Shown: positions 8,609-16,215, counted from the first letter of the stretch. The stretch is DNA of 40,093 nt from Nitrospirota bacterium (GCA_011088105.1 JAALKI010000024.1:1-40093); one strand, 5' to 3'. The notes: generated from the letters alone by a model not told the origin. Translations and numbers: made by a program.

Positions 8609-9151
8609 TTCGGCCCGGTTGCTACCCGCACTGGCAGAGAAAGTTGTCGGGGTAATGTGGTCGAGTGGCTTATGCTGGAAAGAGATTCTTCACTTCGTTC
8701 AGGATGACAAGGCAAATTTCAAAGAATTGCCATTATCAAGTGAGGAATCATAAGTTGAAGAGATTTTTCCTGTTTTTTTTCGACACTGTATCTTCATGGC
8801 TTTGGGATACGACCATTATACCGGAGCAGCAAAAATACTGGAGAAAAAGAACGTATTGTAACAACCATTCGAGACAGATCACAGGCGAAGAGGCAAATTT
8901 TCTGTTCCTCTTACTGGACACCGACTATCTTTTATTCCTCTCTCGTGCTAGTTTGAAGAAACTTATCGCCTTAGGCTTGGCTATGAGAATGCAAATTAAT
9001 AAAGCCCACAACCGATGTTGTTTTGCCCGAGAGATAACTCGAAAGTGTCTGACCTCTGTCGCCTGAATGCAGCGTCTGCGGCCTACCCCTTCACAAGGGT
9101 TTACCCTTCCCGAGCTTAAGACAATATCATTTTTTCAAAAGGAGGAACCCC
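8609..9151. other. Long intergenic region upstream of the RRM gene
   Basis: There are 543 bases with no convincing gene. A forward frame of 133 codons (8665-9066) lacks a good start or family resemblance, and its first part translates a repeat-like sequence. A small stem-loop, AAGGG-TTTA-CCCTT at 9095-9108, lies about 45 bases before the RRM start, and AAAAGGAGG at 9138-9146 is the strong ribosome-binding site of that gene. Part of the region is probably a long, possibly regulated leader. Confidence 0.4.
8682..8711. repeat. Possible dispersed intergenic repeat (resembles 'attcttc-cttcg-tcaggatgac' elements)
   Basis: The sequence around 'attcttcacttcgttcagg' (8686-8704), followed by atgac, resembles dispersed intergenic repeats I remember from many bacterial genomes. 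Only this copy is in the window, so it cannot be shown to be repeated here. Confidence 0.3.
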
Positions 9152-9472
9152 ATGGGTTCAAAATTGTATGTAGGTGGATTGCCGTATTCCGCGACTCAAA
9201 CAGAATTAACTGAACTGTTTTCGGCACATGGTACTGTTCAATCAGCGAACGTCATTAGCGACAAATTCACCGGCCAATCCCGTGGATTTGGATTCATCGA
9301 AATGTTGTCCGGAGAAGAAGCCCAAGCCGCAATTACAGCCTTACATTCTACGGAGTTTGGTGGCCGAACATTGACGGTCAACGAAGCCAAACCCCAAGCA
9401 CCACGCACTGGCGGTGGTGGTGGCTATGGCGGCGGCGGGGATTTTGGAGATAAACGTCGCAGCCGATTCTAA
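9152..9472 (+). CDS. RNA-binding protein with one RRM domain and glycine-rich tail
   Basis: A 106-residue protein. The RRM spans residues 3-81: RNP2 is LYVGGL (residues 5-10) and RNP1 is SRGFGFIEM (about 43-51). The tail is a glycine-rich segment (GGGGGYGGGG) ending RRSRF. This architecture matches the small bacterial and cyanobacterial Rbp proteins, which bind single-stranded RNA and are often cold-regulated. An AAAAGGAGG site lies just before the ATG, and a strong intrinsic terminator follows 22 bases after the stop, so it is likely a monocistronic, highly expressed gene. A truncated second copy with the same terminator occurs at 11137-11383. Confidence 0.93.
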   Translation: MGSKLYVGGLPYSATQTELTELFSAHGTVQSANVISDKFTGQSRGFGFIEMLSGEEAQAAITALHSTEFGGRTLTVNEAKPQAPRTGGGGGYGGGGDFGDKRRSRF

Positions 9473-9494
9473 CGATGACCCCAATGCGTCTGAT

Positions 9495-9529
9495 AAAAGG
9501 GAGAGGTCAAAAAGATCTCTCCCTTTTTT
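9495..9529 (+). terminator. Intrinsic terminator of the RRM gene
   Basis: A GGGAGAGGTC / GATCTCTCCC stem (one G-U pair) with an AAAAA loop is followed by six T; flanking A and T runs can extend the stem. Downstream of the RRM stop by 22 bases. Confidence 0.9.
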
Positions 9530-9560
9530 ATCACGAATTCAGGTCACACTTTTCATCGTC

Positions 9561-9595
9561 CCGGCGAAACCAGATAATAGAAATTTGAAAGGCTG
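9561..9595. repeat. 35-base segment duplicated from the vapC-like gene
   Basis: Bases 9561-9595 match 12583-12617 at 34 of 35 positions in the same orientation; the single difference is C versus A at the fifth base. In the second place the sequence is coding, antisense to LSNFYYLVSP of the PIN toxin. Similarity stops sharply on both sides. The following 'cccgcttactcctgctggca' (9600-9619), then tgacgg, looks like another dispersed intergenic repeat. Confidence 0.8.
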
Positions 9596-9689
9596 GATGC
9601 CCGCTTACTCCTGCTGGCATGACGGACTACAGACATTCCTTTCCTCATCGGCCCCTGTCCTGAGAAGATCGAAGGAGCAAGACAAGGTT

Positions 9690-10730
9690 CTAACCCTCCA
9701 AACAACAGTGTTTGTACTTCTTCCCGCTACCACATGGACAAGGGGAATTGCGGCCGAGTCGTCCAGCTCCGAGTTTCATCATGGACACCAGAGCTTTTTT
9801 GACTCGTGCTTGCGGATCCTGGTGAAAGATCTGTTCGAGCACGGTGTATAATTCAGGATGCTTTCGCTTCATTTTATCCGGGTTTTCAAAAAAGTACTCA
9901 GAGACGACCGCAAAAAATTCGGCTTCATTCGTCAATCCATAGGGATTGATATCTGAGTGACCGGCCCGGATGTTTACCATTTCTTTATGCACCAGCTTGA
10001 GCCATGGAGTGATGGCAGACCGAGGTAACCCGACCGAAGGCACCCCATCAACGGCGCCGTCGGACTTATCCAGTAAATGCGCAAACTCATGAATGCCCAC
10101 GTTTTTCCGATCCTGCGTCACGCGAAAATCTCGCAACAGATCAGGCTTGGACAGAATCATCATACGATTCATCGCCCCGGTCCCGACCATGCCCAGCACA
10201 TCTTGGTTCCCCACACGCCCAATTTCATATTGATCATTGAAGGTGGTCGGATAAAGAAGCACTTCACTGATTTGGTCCCACTCCCACCCAGGAAAACCAA
10301 AAATGGGAATGATGGCACTTGCCGCAACCAACACGCGCACCGTGTCATCGACTGTGGTCTTAATGCCAGTGATCCGTTTTTCAGACAGAAAGATGCGCAC
10401 CTCTTCCCGAAAGTGGTCCTTCTCCGATTCATCGAGTGTCTGAAAAAACGGCACCTCCCGCTGCAAGATGGTTTCCCAAGCTGAGGGAAAAGGTTGCTTC
10501 CGAAGTGCCGCCCGACGTCGGCCTTTCCGCGTCAGAAACAAAAACAGGAACAATGCCACAATGAAAGCCCCAGCGGTACGGATGGCGATGTCTAAAGTTG
10601 CCTGTCTCTCCGGCAACAACATCACAAGGAACAACGTAAAAACGATGCCCGAGAGGAATAATGATAACCCACGGGTGAGTTTTTCTTGGCGGCGACGCGC
10701 GTCCATATTAATAAGGCCCTGTTCCTTCAT
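9690..10730 (-). CDS. MtfA-like zinc peptidase with N-terminal membrane anchor and C-terminal SEC-C motif
   Basis: A 346-residue protein in three parts. Two hydrophobic segments (about 19-39 and 48-67) form a membrane hairpin. The central M90/MtfA domain carries the zinc motif HEFAHLLD (H214-E215-x2-H218) with the downstream NEAEFFAVVSEYFFE segment. The last 20 residues are a SEC-C metal-binding motif, GRNSPCPCGSGKKYKHCC. Escherichia coli MtfA binds the Mlc repressor and has peptidase activity; that protein lacks both the membrane hairpin and the SEC-C tail. A SEC-C end, also found on SecA, suggests a link to protein export or quality control, by inference. The gene faces the RRM gene and lies next to a decayed transposase. 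An alternative start is Met9. Confidence 0.88.
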   Translation of the reverse strand: MKEQGLINMDARRRQEKLTRGLSLFLSGIVFTLFLVMLLPERQATLDIAIRTAGAFIVALFLFLFLTRKGRRRAALRKQPFPSAWETILQREVPFFQTLDESEKDHFREEVRIFLSEKRITGIKTTVDDTVRVLVAASAIIPIFGFPGWEWDQISEVLLYPTTFNDQYEIGRVGNQDVLGMVGTGAMNRMMILSKPDLLRDFRVTQDRKNVGIHEFAHLLDKSDGAVDGVPSVGLPRSAITPWLKLVHKEMVNIRAGHSDINPYGLTNEAEFFAVVSEYFFENPDKMKRKHPELYTVLEQIFHQDPQARVKKALVSMMKLGAGRLGRNSPCPCGSGKKYKHCCLEG

Positions 10731-10751
10731 GTCTGTATTTCTTCGGACGTC

Positions 10752-11087
10752 TCAGGTATAGACTTCGTCCCAAGACGAGGAGACATACTGGCCTTGCCGG
10801 ACATGTCCCTTCCAGCCACGTTGCCGACTGAGCCGTTGAGCATAACGCATGTGTAAGGATTTGAGCACCCCTTGCCATCTCTCCTTGGTGGCCGGAGCGG
10901 CCACCAGGTGGATGTGATTGTCATGAGGCAATATGCCAGCATATCCACGTGGTTTTGATGGCAATAGTCTTTCAGCCAAGTCAGCTAGATTTGGCGAGCG
11001 TCATTCGGGAAAAAGACGTCCTCCCGCCGATTGCCACGTTGGGTCATATGATGGGGTACGTGGGCAAAGATCGTCCGGGCGAGGCAT
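10752..11087 (-). pseudogene. Decayed REP-associated tyrosine transposase (IS200-like, RAYT)
   Basis: The leftward translation reads ARTIFAHVPHHMTQRGNRRE, then DVFF, a TAG stop, LTWLKDYCHQNHVDMLAYCL, then after a frameshift NHIHLVAAPATKERW, LHMRYAQRLSRQRGWKGH and SSWDEVY. These are the hallmarks of Y1 transposases that mobilise REP elements, including the HIH metal-binding motif, but the frame holds at least one stop and one frameshift, so the gene is dead. A perfect 9-base palindrome (TGGTGGCCG/CGGCCACCA, 10886-10906) lies inside it and may be chance. Confidence 0.85.
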
Positions 11088-11136
11088 GGAGGTAGCATCC
11101 CATAGAAAAAGGGAGGTGTACCCTTTTTATAGCTCC

Positions 11137-11325
11137 TTAACTGTTTTGGCACACGGGACGGTCCAATCAGCAAACGTCATTAGCGACAAATTCACCGGCC
11201 AATCCCGTGGATTTGGATTTATCGAAATGTCGTCCGGAGAAGAAGCCCAAGCCGCACGCACTGGCGGTGGTGGCTATGGCGGCGGCGGGGATTTTGGAGG
11301 AGGTACCCGTCGCAGCCGGTTCTAA
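11137..11325 (+). pseudogene. 5'-truncated, internally deleted copy of the RRM gene
   Basis: From 'ttaactg' at 11137 the sequence follows the RRM gene at 9152-9472, closely so after the first 25 bases. It keeps HGTVQSANVISDKFTGQSRG, RNP1 and the glycine-rich tail ending RRSRF, then the same terminator. Missing are the first 20 or so codons (with RNP2 and the start codon) and about 24 codons between EEAQAA and RTGGGG. A forward frame stays open upstream to 10933 but translates antisense transposase sequence. It cannot make a complete RRM and is best seen as a duplication remnant. Confidence 0.85.
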
Positions 11326-11347
11326 CGATAACCCCAATGCGTCTGAT

Positions 11348-11383
11348 AAAAGGGAGAGGTCAAAAAGACCTCTCCCTTTTTTT
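11348..11383 (+). terminator. Duplicated intrinsic terminator after the truncated RRM copy
   Basis: A perfect GGGAGAGGTC / GACCTCTCCC stem with an AAAAA loop and a seven-T run. It is the second copy of the element at 9495-9529, with the G-U pair replaced by G-C. Confidence 0.88.
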
Positions 11384-11515
11384 ATCCCGACTTCAGCAGT
11401 TGAACAAGTATTAGCACAGGCCCTTAACACACAATTCGCTTAAAGATAATCCTTTGATTTATCGGAGAAAGATTAAGAGATTAAGGAAAAAAATGAAAAA
11501 AGGAATGCTCCCTTT

Positions 11516-12208
11516 TTATTCTGATGGTTTTTCCTGGGGCATAGTAAAAACCCAAAATGGCTTAGTATTAAAGAATCCGAGAACCCAGAATGTCGCATTA
11601 GGTTCATCTTGACAAACGGCAAAGCTATAAGAAAAAACTTCATCACCGATACTATACTTGGGTGAACCTTTGATGAAATTGATTGTTCTCAGAACCGCGT
11701 TCATGGCTTTCGGTGTTTTTTCCATCGTGTCTGATGAATGAACTGAAATAGAGTAATCGGTTGGTAGAGGCCTGTTGAAATGATGATAAAACAAGCCTTT
11801 CGTAACTCGTTCTAGAACACGACTTATTCGAGAACCATCCACTTTCATGGCAATGCCTTCCTCATAGTACAGCCCCCCAACTGTCATCAAAGGAATCTTT
11901 TTCAGAATTTTTAGCATGGAGATACGAAACCCTTGTGCCTTGGGCCGTTGAAGTGAACGCTTGATCGTTGGACGTAATTTTTGGGCTTCGGCATGTTCCG
12001 ATACTCGCAGTTCTGATACAAGCACTGTACGGAAATATTCATCATCTTGTGATAAACCATTGTTACAGGAGTAACAAGCGGGAACAGTGATTAACGATGG
12101 ACGCGGTTCAGGAAAGAGACATTTTGGAGGAACATGGTCTTGGGTAGAGACTGGCTGTCCACAATAGACACAGGATAAATGTTGATCTCCTGTTTCAGAT
12201 GATTTCAT
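11516..12208 (-). CDS. HNH-endonuclease-like protein
   Basis: A 230-residue protein. The N-terminus has a treble-clef HNH pattern: CVYCG at 13-17, DHVPPKCLF at about 24-32 and CYSCNNGLSQDDE at about 45-57, so both Cys pairs, the His after Asp and the Asn are present. The remaining 170 residues contain GLYYEEGIAMK and RVTKGLFYHHF, as in stand-alone HNH proteins of mobile regions; I do not recognise a more precise family. It may be a nuclease of a defence or mobile element, but no methylase or phage gene adjoins. It sits among toxin-antitoxin genes and transposase remnants, and no clear Shine-Dalgarno precedes the ATG. Confidence 0.75.
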   Translation of the reverse strand: MKSSETGDQHLSCVYCGQPVSTQDHVPPKCLFPEPRPSLITVPACYSCNNGLSQDDEYFRTVLVSELRVSEHAEAQKLRPTIKRSLQRPKAQGFRISMLKILKKIPLMTVGGLYYEEGIAMKVDGSRISRVLERVTKGLFYHHFNRPLPTDYSISVHSSDTMEKTPKAMNAVLRTINFIKGSPKYSIGDEVFSYSFAVCQDEPNATFWVLGFFNTKPFWVFTMPQEKPSE

Positions 12209-12334
12209 AAATTATCACTTTTCATTATCCCAGCGATCAAAAGGGGGCTCATTCGATTCTATCGGTAGGTCTCTTGAAAACAATCCTTACTTGAGTTTTG
12301 CGACCCTTACGGTTTCAGACGGAACGGACCACTC

Positions 12335-12745
12335 TCACTTCATGTCTTTCACAAGCAAAGCAGGAGTCGTTACTCGCATGGAAGCCTGTGCATAGTCACG
12401 AATATTTCGCGTGGCAATGACATCGGCTCCACAGGCCATAGCAGCGGCGACTTGCATGGCATCTTCAAAGTCCTTCATTGGAAATTGACAAGCCAGATGG
12501 AAACTATCACGGTTAGTAGGAGCAATATCAATGAATCGTATCAAGTCGTCGAGGAAATCCCGGGTGTGATGGGCGCCTTTAGCCGGAGAAACCAGATAAT
12601 AGAAATTTGAAAGGCTGTGCCAGGCCACAAACCCTTGACCTCGTCGCATCTCCAACGCTTCCAGTAGTTTTATAGAGGCTTCGACGTGGGATGTTCGGTC
12701 CAGCGCGACGTCAATCAAGACGTCCGTATCCAACAAGACAATCAT
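12335..12745 (-). CDS. VapC-like PIN-domain toxin
   Basis: A 136-residue PIN domain: LLDTDVLIDVALD at the N-terminus supplies the first acidic residues, KDFEDAMQVAAA the central ones, and GADVIATRNIRDY the C-terminal acidic residue. PIN toxins of this type are Mg-dependent ribonucleases. Its ATG overlaps the stop codon of the upstream antitoxin gene by 4 bases, the standard coupling of such modules. A 35-base piece of this gene (12583-12617) recurs at 9561-9595. Confidence 0.9.
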   Translation of the reverse strand: MIVLLDTDVLIDVALDRTSHVEASIKLLEALEMRRGQGFVAWHSLSNFYYLVSPAKGAHHTRDFLDDLIRFIDIAPTNRDSFHLACQFPMKDFEDAMQVAAAMACGADVIATRNIRDYAQASMRVTTPALLVKDMK

Positions 12746-12963
12746 AGATATTTTTTCGCCAGTTGTCGGTAGCGGTCATCCTGGCGAAATGCAGGTTTCA
12801 ACCGACCTCGCCATTTGCTCGCGAAGGACGGTGTGTTCCTAGCACTCATGTCACGGAGCGCAGTTTCAATGAGTTGAGATAGGGAATGGCCTTGAGCGCG
12901 GGCATACTGCTTGGCTTTCGGAAGTAAATCTTCATCAATGGTAACGGTTAATTTCGTTTTCAT
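12742..12963 (-). CDS. Antitoxin of the PIN toxin (DUF6364-type, ribbon-helix-helix-like)
   Basis: A 73-residue protein: MKTKLTVTIDEDLLPKAKQY followed by ARAQGHSLSQLIETALRDM is the beta-strand/helix/helix of a small DNA-binding antitoxin, and the C-terminal part (FRQDDRYRQLAKKYL) would wrap the toxin. The frame opens earlier, but GGAG lies about 7 bases before the ATG at 12963, and the promoter at 12994-13022 places the transcript start nearby, so the longer form is unlikely. It overlaps the toxin start by 4 bases and probably autoregulates, as in vapBC systems. Confidence 0.85.
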   Translation of the reverse strand: MKTKLTVTIDEDLLPKAKQYARAQGHSLSQLIETALRDMSARNTPSFASKWRGRLKPAFRQDDRYRQLAKKYL

Positions 12964-12993
12964 GACAATCTCCATATACGTATGTTTAAATAA

Positions 12994-13022
12994 AGTATAC
13001 GTGCTCTTATTTGATCTGGCAA
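12994..13022 (-). promoter_or_regulatory. Sigma-70-type promoter of the toxin-antitoxin operon
   Basis: Reading leftward, TTGCCA (13017-13022) and TATACT (12994-12999) are separated by exactly 17 bases, each with one mismatch to consensus. The predicted start is about 25 bases before the antitoxin ATG. A palindromic ATACGTAT at 12975-12982, between -10 and ATG, is a plausible autorepression site. Confidence 0.6.
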
Positions 13023-13049
13023 GCTCGCGAGAGAACCTGCTTGGTAGAA

Positions 13050-13157
13050 CCACGAGGCAATAGCCAGCATAGCCACGTGGTGTTGAAGACGACCATCATC
13101 CGAGAAAAAGACGTCCTCCCACCGATTGCCCCATTGGGTCATATAATGGGTCACACT
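13050..13157 (-). pseudogene. Second decayed RAYT transposase fragment
   Basis: The leftward translation reads VTHYMTQWGNRWEDVFFSDD, GRLQ, HHVAML, clearly related to the fragment at 10752-11087 (HHMTQRGNRREDVFF and NHVDMLAY), with the part in between deleted. Only about 35 codons survive. The IS3 fragment abuts it on one side and the antitoxin promoter on the other. Confidence 0.75.
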
Positions 13158-13219
13158 GAGGTGGCCCAGAATTGACAGACACCTGAAAAAGGGGACAGGA
13201 CCCCCGGAGGGGGTGTCAC

Positions 13220-13372
13220 ATGAGCCAACTGAAAACGTTTACGCCGGAGTTTAAACGCGAAGCAGTGCAGTTATTAGCAAATGGGAGCCGCCTGGTCTCG
13301 CAGATTACCCGCGAGCCCGGAATCAAACGCAATCTCTTTTGCCCTAAAGACACGGAGCATTACCAATTTTGA
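13220..13372 (+). pseudogene. IS3-family transposase orfA fragment
   Basis: Fifty codons start MSQLKTFTPEFKREAVQLLA, NGSRLVSQITREPGI, the helix-turn-helix N-terminus of IS3/IS911-type OrfA. The frame then leaves the family and stops at 13372; a normal OrfA has about 90-100 residues and orfB is absent. The 60 bases before it, beginning TGAGGTGGCCCAGAATTGAC (13156-13175), look like the left end of such an element. No right end is seen, so it is an internal-deletion remnant. Confidence 0.75.
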
Positions 13373-13433
13373 GGTCGCAGCTAACAAATGGTGGGCTGTG
13401 AAGGGACGAATCTGCGGCCCGTATGGGGCTCTG

Positions 13434-13625
13434 TTAAGATTTGGGGAGTCGGCGTCGACTTAAGCCTTCATATACTTCTATTTTTGTCTCAAGTCGAACA
13501 AGCCGGTCACGATGGTTTTTCAATTCCGTTGCAACCTCACCAAGGTTTTTCTCGATTCGCTTCATTTGATCTTGCAAGCCAACAAGCCCTTTTAGTGTCT
13601 TGTAGATGTCCTCGGCAACACTCAT
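13434..13625 (-). CDS. Small coiled-coil protein, second gene of a two-gene cassette
   Basis: A 63-residue protein dominated by heptad-like charged helix: KGLVGLQDQMKRIEKNLGEV, then LKNHRDRLVRLETKIEVYEG. No membrane segment or signal. Its ATG overlaps the stop of the upstream ribbon-helix-helix-like gene by 4 bases, so the two are translationally coupled. The arrangement resembles a toxin-antitoxin or regulator pair, but I know no function for it. Confidence 0.7.
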   Translation of the reverse strand: MSVAEDIYKTLKGLVGLQDQMKRIEKNLGEVATELKNHRDRLVRLETKIEVYEGLSRRRLPKS

Positions 13626-13906
13626 GAGGCCTTTTGTTTCGGTTTCCGTAACTCATGCAAGGCTGATTCTAATTGGCGGTTTGCGCGCTTTGCTTGCAAC
13701 GTCATCGCTGCAACCGATTCTCTGGCTGTTTTCGCTGCAACAGCGAGTTCAGCAGAATCAATTCCCTCAGCCCCAATTGCTAAATAACATTCAATCGCAC
13801 GACGCACCTCACTCGCAAAACTCGTCTGACGGCGTTTTGCCAATTGGGATAATTTCTTTTTTTGCACTGACGCTAAATGAATTAATGTGGTTTCAAGAGC
13901 AGGCAT
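13622..13906 (-). CDS. Ribbon-helix-helix-like protein with coiled-coil extension
   Basis: A 94-residue protein. Residues 6-42 (TTLIHLASVQKKKLSQLAKR, then ASEVRRAIECYL) fit a ribbon-helix-helix fold of the CopG/Arc type. The remainder is alanine-rich helix (AVAAKTARESVAAMTLQAKR) that could pair with the coiled coil of the downstream product. AAAGGAGGG lies 5 bases before the ATG, one of the strongest ribosome-binding sites in the region. Upstream, a direct repeat of ATATAGGA (reading leftward, about 13930-13950) could be an operator. It is probably the DNA-binding member of the pair; whether this is a toxin-antitoxin system is unproven. Confidence 0.75.
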   Translation of the reverse strand: MPALETTLIHLASVQKKKLSQLAKRRQTSFASEVRRAIECYLAIGAEGIDSAELAVAAKTARESVAAMTLQAKRANRQLESALHELRKPKQKAS

Positions 13907-14148
13907 CAGACCCTCCTTTCACAGCTGTTCCTATATTACTCCTATATATGATGGAGAATCTAGCCTCTCCCTCCTCTTCCTCTGCAGACATTGTTTAAAC
14001 TTGGACAGCCTTATGAGGAAGAAAGGAGGTTGGGTTCCGACAACGTTTTGACGACATCTTGTGCCATGTCAACGGGCTCCTGAATGATTCGCCTTTGGGG
14101 CACAAGCTTGTCGTTCATCAAAGGTAGCCTATCAATAAGATAGAGAAG

Positions 14149-14712
14149 TTATCCTTTTAACTTTGAGGCGAACTGCTGACGGAACTTAGCAATTTTAGGT
14201 CCGATGAGATAGGAACAATATGGTTGAGCGGGATTACGAACGAAGTACTCCTGATGGTAATCCTCTGCCATATAAAAGGGTTGTGCGGGTGAAACTTCGG
14301 TTACAATTGGAGCGTCAAACAGTTTGTCTGCGGTCAATGCTGCTATAACTTCTTTGGCTGTACCTTCTTGTGCTGGAGAGTGATAAAAAACTACGGATCG
14401 GTATTGCGTGCCGACGTCATTCCCTTGGCGATTCAGCGTGGTGGGATCATGCACGGCAAAAAAGACGTAGAGAATGTCTCGAAAAGAAATGACGGATGGA
14501 TCGAAGGTAACTTGGACCACTTCAGCATGCCCACTCACACCAGTGCATACCGCTTCATAGGATGGATTGGGTTGCTTCCCACCCATATAGCCTGACTCGA
14601 CCGAGTCGACACCCTGCAATTGGTCGAATGCCGCTTCAATACACCAAAAACAGCCACCCCCAAGCGTCGCGATTTCTTTACCTGGTGGTAGGGTAACTGG
14701 TGATTCAGCCAT
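14149..14712 (-). CDS. msrA: Peptide methionine sulfoxide reductase MsrA
   Basis: A 187-residue protein that reduces methionine-S-sulfoxide in proteins. The catalytic motif [12 protein letters not shown] lies at about 19-30, GYMGG and [13 protein letters not shown] follow, and AEDYHQEYF is the conserved distal motif. The frame opens 16 codons earlier, but AAGGAGG about 6 bases before the ATG at 14712 fixes the start. It is divergent from the flavoprotein gene, with about 200 bases between. Probably cytoplasmic, as no signal is seen. Confidence 0.96.
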   Translation of the reverse strand: MAESPVTLPPGKEIATLGGGCFWCIEAAFDQLQGVDSVESGYMGGKQPNPSYEAVCTGVSGHAEVVQVTFDPSVISFRDILYVFFAVHDPTTLNRQGNDVGTQYRSVVFYHSPAQEGTAKEVIAALTADKLFDAPIVTEVSPAQPFYMAEDYHQEYFVRNPAQPYCSYLIGPKIAKFRQQFASKLKG

Positions 14713-14916
14713 AGATCCTCCTTGTCGTGATGTCCTTTTGAAGAACACGGATTGTTGCATGAGTTATAACACTTCATTTCTTTTGCTGTCACGGTATTGA
14801 AACTATAAGGAATCGATGTAAAATCCACAGTATTTTTTCTGTGATTTTCTGTGACAAGAAACAAAGAAATTCTGTACAGTTGGGGCAACAGATGTGCTAT
14901 AGGAAAGTTACTGCTC

Positions 14917-16158
14917 ATGATACCCACATCTCAGCAATTTGATGTCATTGTCGTTGGAATGGGGCCCGCTGGGTCCTCAGTAGCGTTTGAATTAAGCCGG
15001 GCTGGGGTCTCGGTATTGGGCTTAGAAAAGCAGACCCACCCTCGGTACAAAGTATGTGGAGGGGGGTTATCCGCACGCATTGAGCAGTACTTGCCCACGG
15101 ATTTTAAGTCGGTGGTTGAGGAAGAGGTCCACCGCTTGCACTTCACCTATGGGCCGGAGGAGTCGTATGTGATTGATTCCGAAAAGCCCTTTGTCTATAT
15201 GGTCATGCGTTCCCGTTTTGATCAATGGTTGGTACACCATGCACAGGTTGCTGGTACGGAAGTCCACCAGAATGAAACGGTGACTCGCTTGAAAGCGCTA
15301 CCAGAAGGCGTTGAGGTGGAGACGGACAAAGGACGATATTTTAGCCGTGTCGTGGTAGGTGCTGATGGCGCCTTGAGTGTGGTCGCACAGCAATTATTTC
15401 CAGGACGGCGGTTGCAGAAAGTTCCCGCGCTAGAGAGTGAGATTCTCTTTGGAGAAATGAACCTGGGAGCGGGTCAACCTGACACACAATTGAGGCGGTA
15501 TGCCAACGTAGCCATCATTAGTCTAAATGCTGCGAAAAAAGGCTATGGGTGGATCTTTCCTAAACACCATGGACTGTCGATTGGTGTAGGAGAATTTGTT
15601 CGTGGAGACAGCCGACCTAAGCGAAGTTTTCAACAATTCATTCAAGAAGATCCAAATTTGTCAGGATATGTTGTGCCTCCCCCTGTAGGACACCCTCTTC
15701 CTATTTGCAACGGGTACGCCGACAAGAAGGGGCAACGCTGGAATGGCGGGTTAGTGCATACTCATGCGCTGTTAGTGAGTGACGCAGGGCATTTGGTTGA
15801 TCCCCTTCTTGGAGAAGGGATTCTGTATGCGGTGCGGTCCGGGCAGTTGGCTGCCACGACGATTGTGGACTATTTGCACAACACGAATCGACATTTGGAA
15901 GCCTATGAAGAGGCCATTATCCAAGAGCTTGGTCCTGAGTTTCGGATTGCGTCCCGATTAAATAAAGTCGTGTATGGTATTCCCCGATCTTGGCATCGCT
16001 GGGTGGGCCGAACATTTCCCGTCTCGTACCAAGGGTTGCTGCGCCGGTATTGTGGAATGCTTCAAAGCCACGAGACCTACCGGACCCTTTGGGCCAGAAT
16101 GATGCTAAAACTTCAAGGCCCGTTTGCCACGGCTTCCAAACGAGCTGACCTCTCTTAA
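14917..16158 (+). CDS. Geranylgeranyl-reductase family FAD-dependent oxidoreductase
   Basis: A 413-residue flavoprotein. The FAD dinucleotide motif is VIVVGMGPAGSSVAFELSRA (residues 10-29), followed by KVCGGGLS, the signature of the geranylgeranyl reductase family, then VVGADGALS and the second FAD motif LLVSDAGHLVDPLLGEGI. Family members saturate isoprenoid side chains of chlorophylls, archaeal lipids or menaquinones. In a non-phototroph, quinone side-chain or isoprenoid reduction is the most reasonable guess. The frame opens at 14851, but AGGAAAG at 14901-14907 and the position of the FAD motif favour the ATG at 14917. Confidence 0.88.
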   Translation: MIPTSQQFDVIVVGMGPAGSSVAFELSRAGVSVLGLEKQTHPRYKVCGGGLSARIEQYLPTDFKSVVEEEVHRLHFTYGPEESYVIDSEKPFVYMVMRSRFDQWLVHHAQVAGTEVHQNETVTRLKALPEGVEVETDKGRYFSRVVVGADGALSVVAQQLFPGRRLQKVPALESEILFGEMNLGAGQPDTQLRRYANVAIISLNAAKKGYGWIFPKHHGLSIGVGEFVRGDSRPKRSFQQFIQEDPNLSGYVVPPPVGHPLPICNGYADKKGQRWNGGLVHTHALLVSDAGHLVDPLLGEGILYAVRSGQLAATTIVDYLHNTNRHLEAYEEAIIQELGPEFRIASRLNKVVYGIPRSWHRWVGRTFPVSYQGLLRRYCGMLQSHETYRTLWARMMLKLQGPFATASKRADLS

Positions 16159-16215
16159 CACAACATTTTCTGCTCCTCATCCTCTGTCTGCTTAGACCGC
16201 CTGTGGGGACAAGGG

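Noticed and set aside
8665-9066. Forward open frame of 133 codons
   Set aside because: Its start translates a repeat-like sequence (KRFFTSFRMT), composition is unlike a protein and no ribosome-binding site is visible.
10886-10906. Perfect palindrome with 9-base arms as a REP element
   Set aside because: It lies inside the coding sequence of the dead transposase (HLVAAPATK) and is single-copy here, so chance or coding constraint is simpler.
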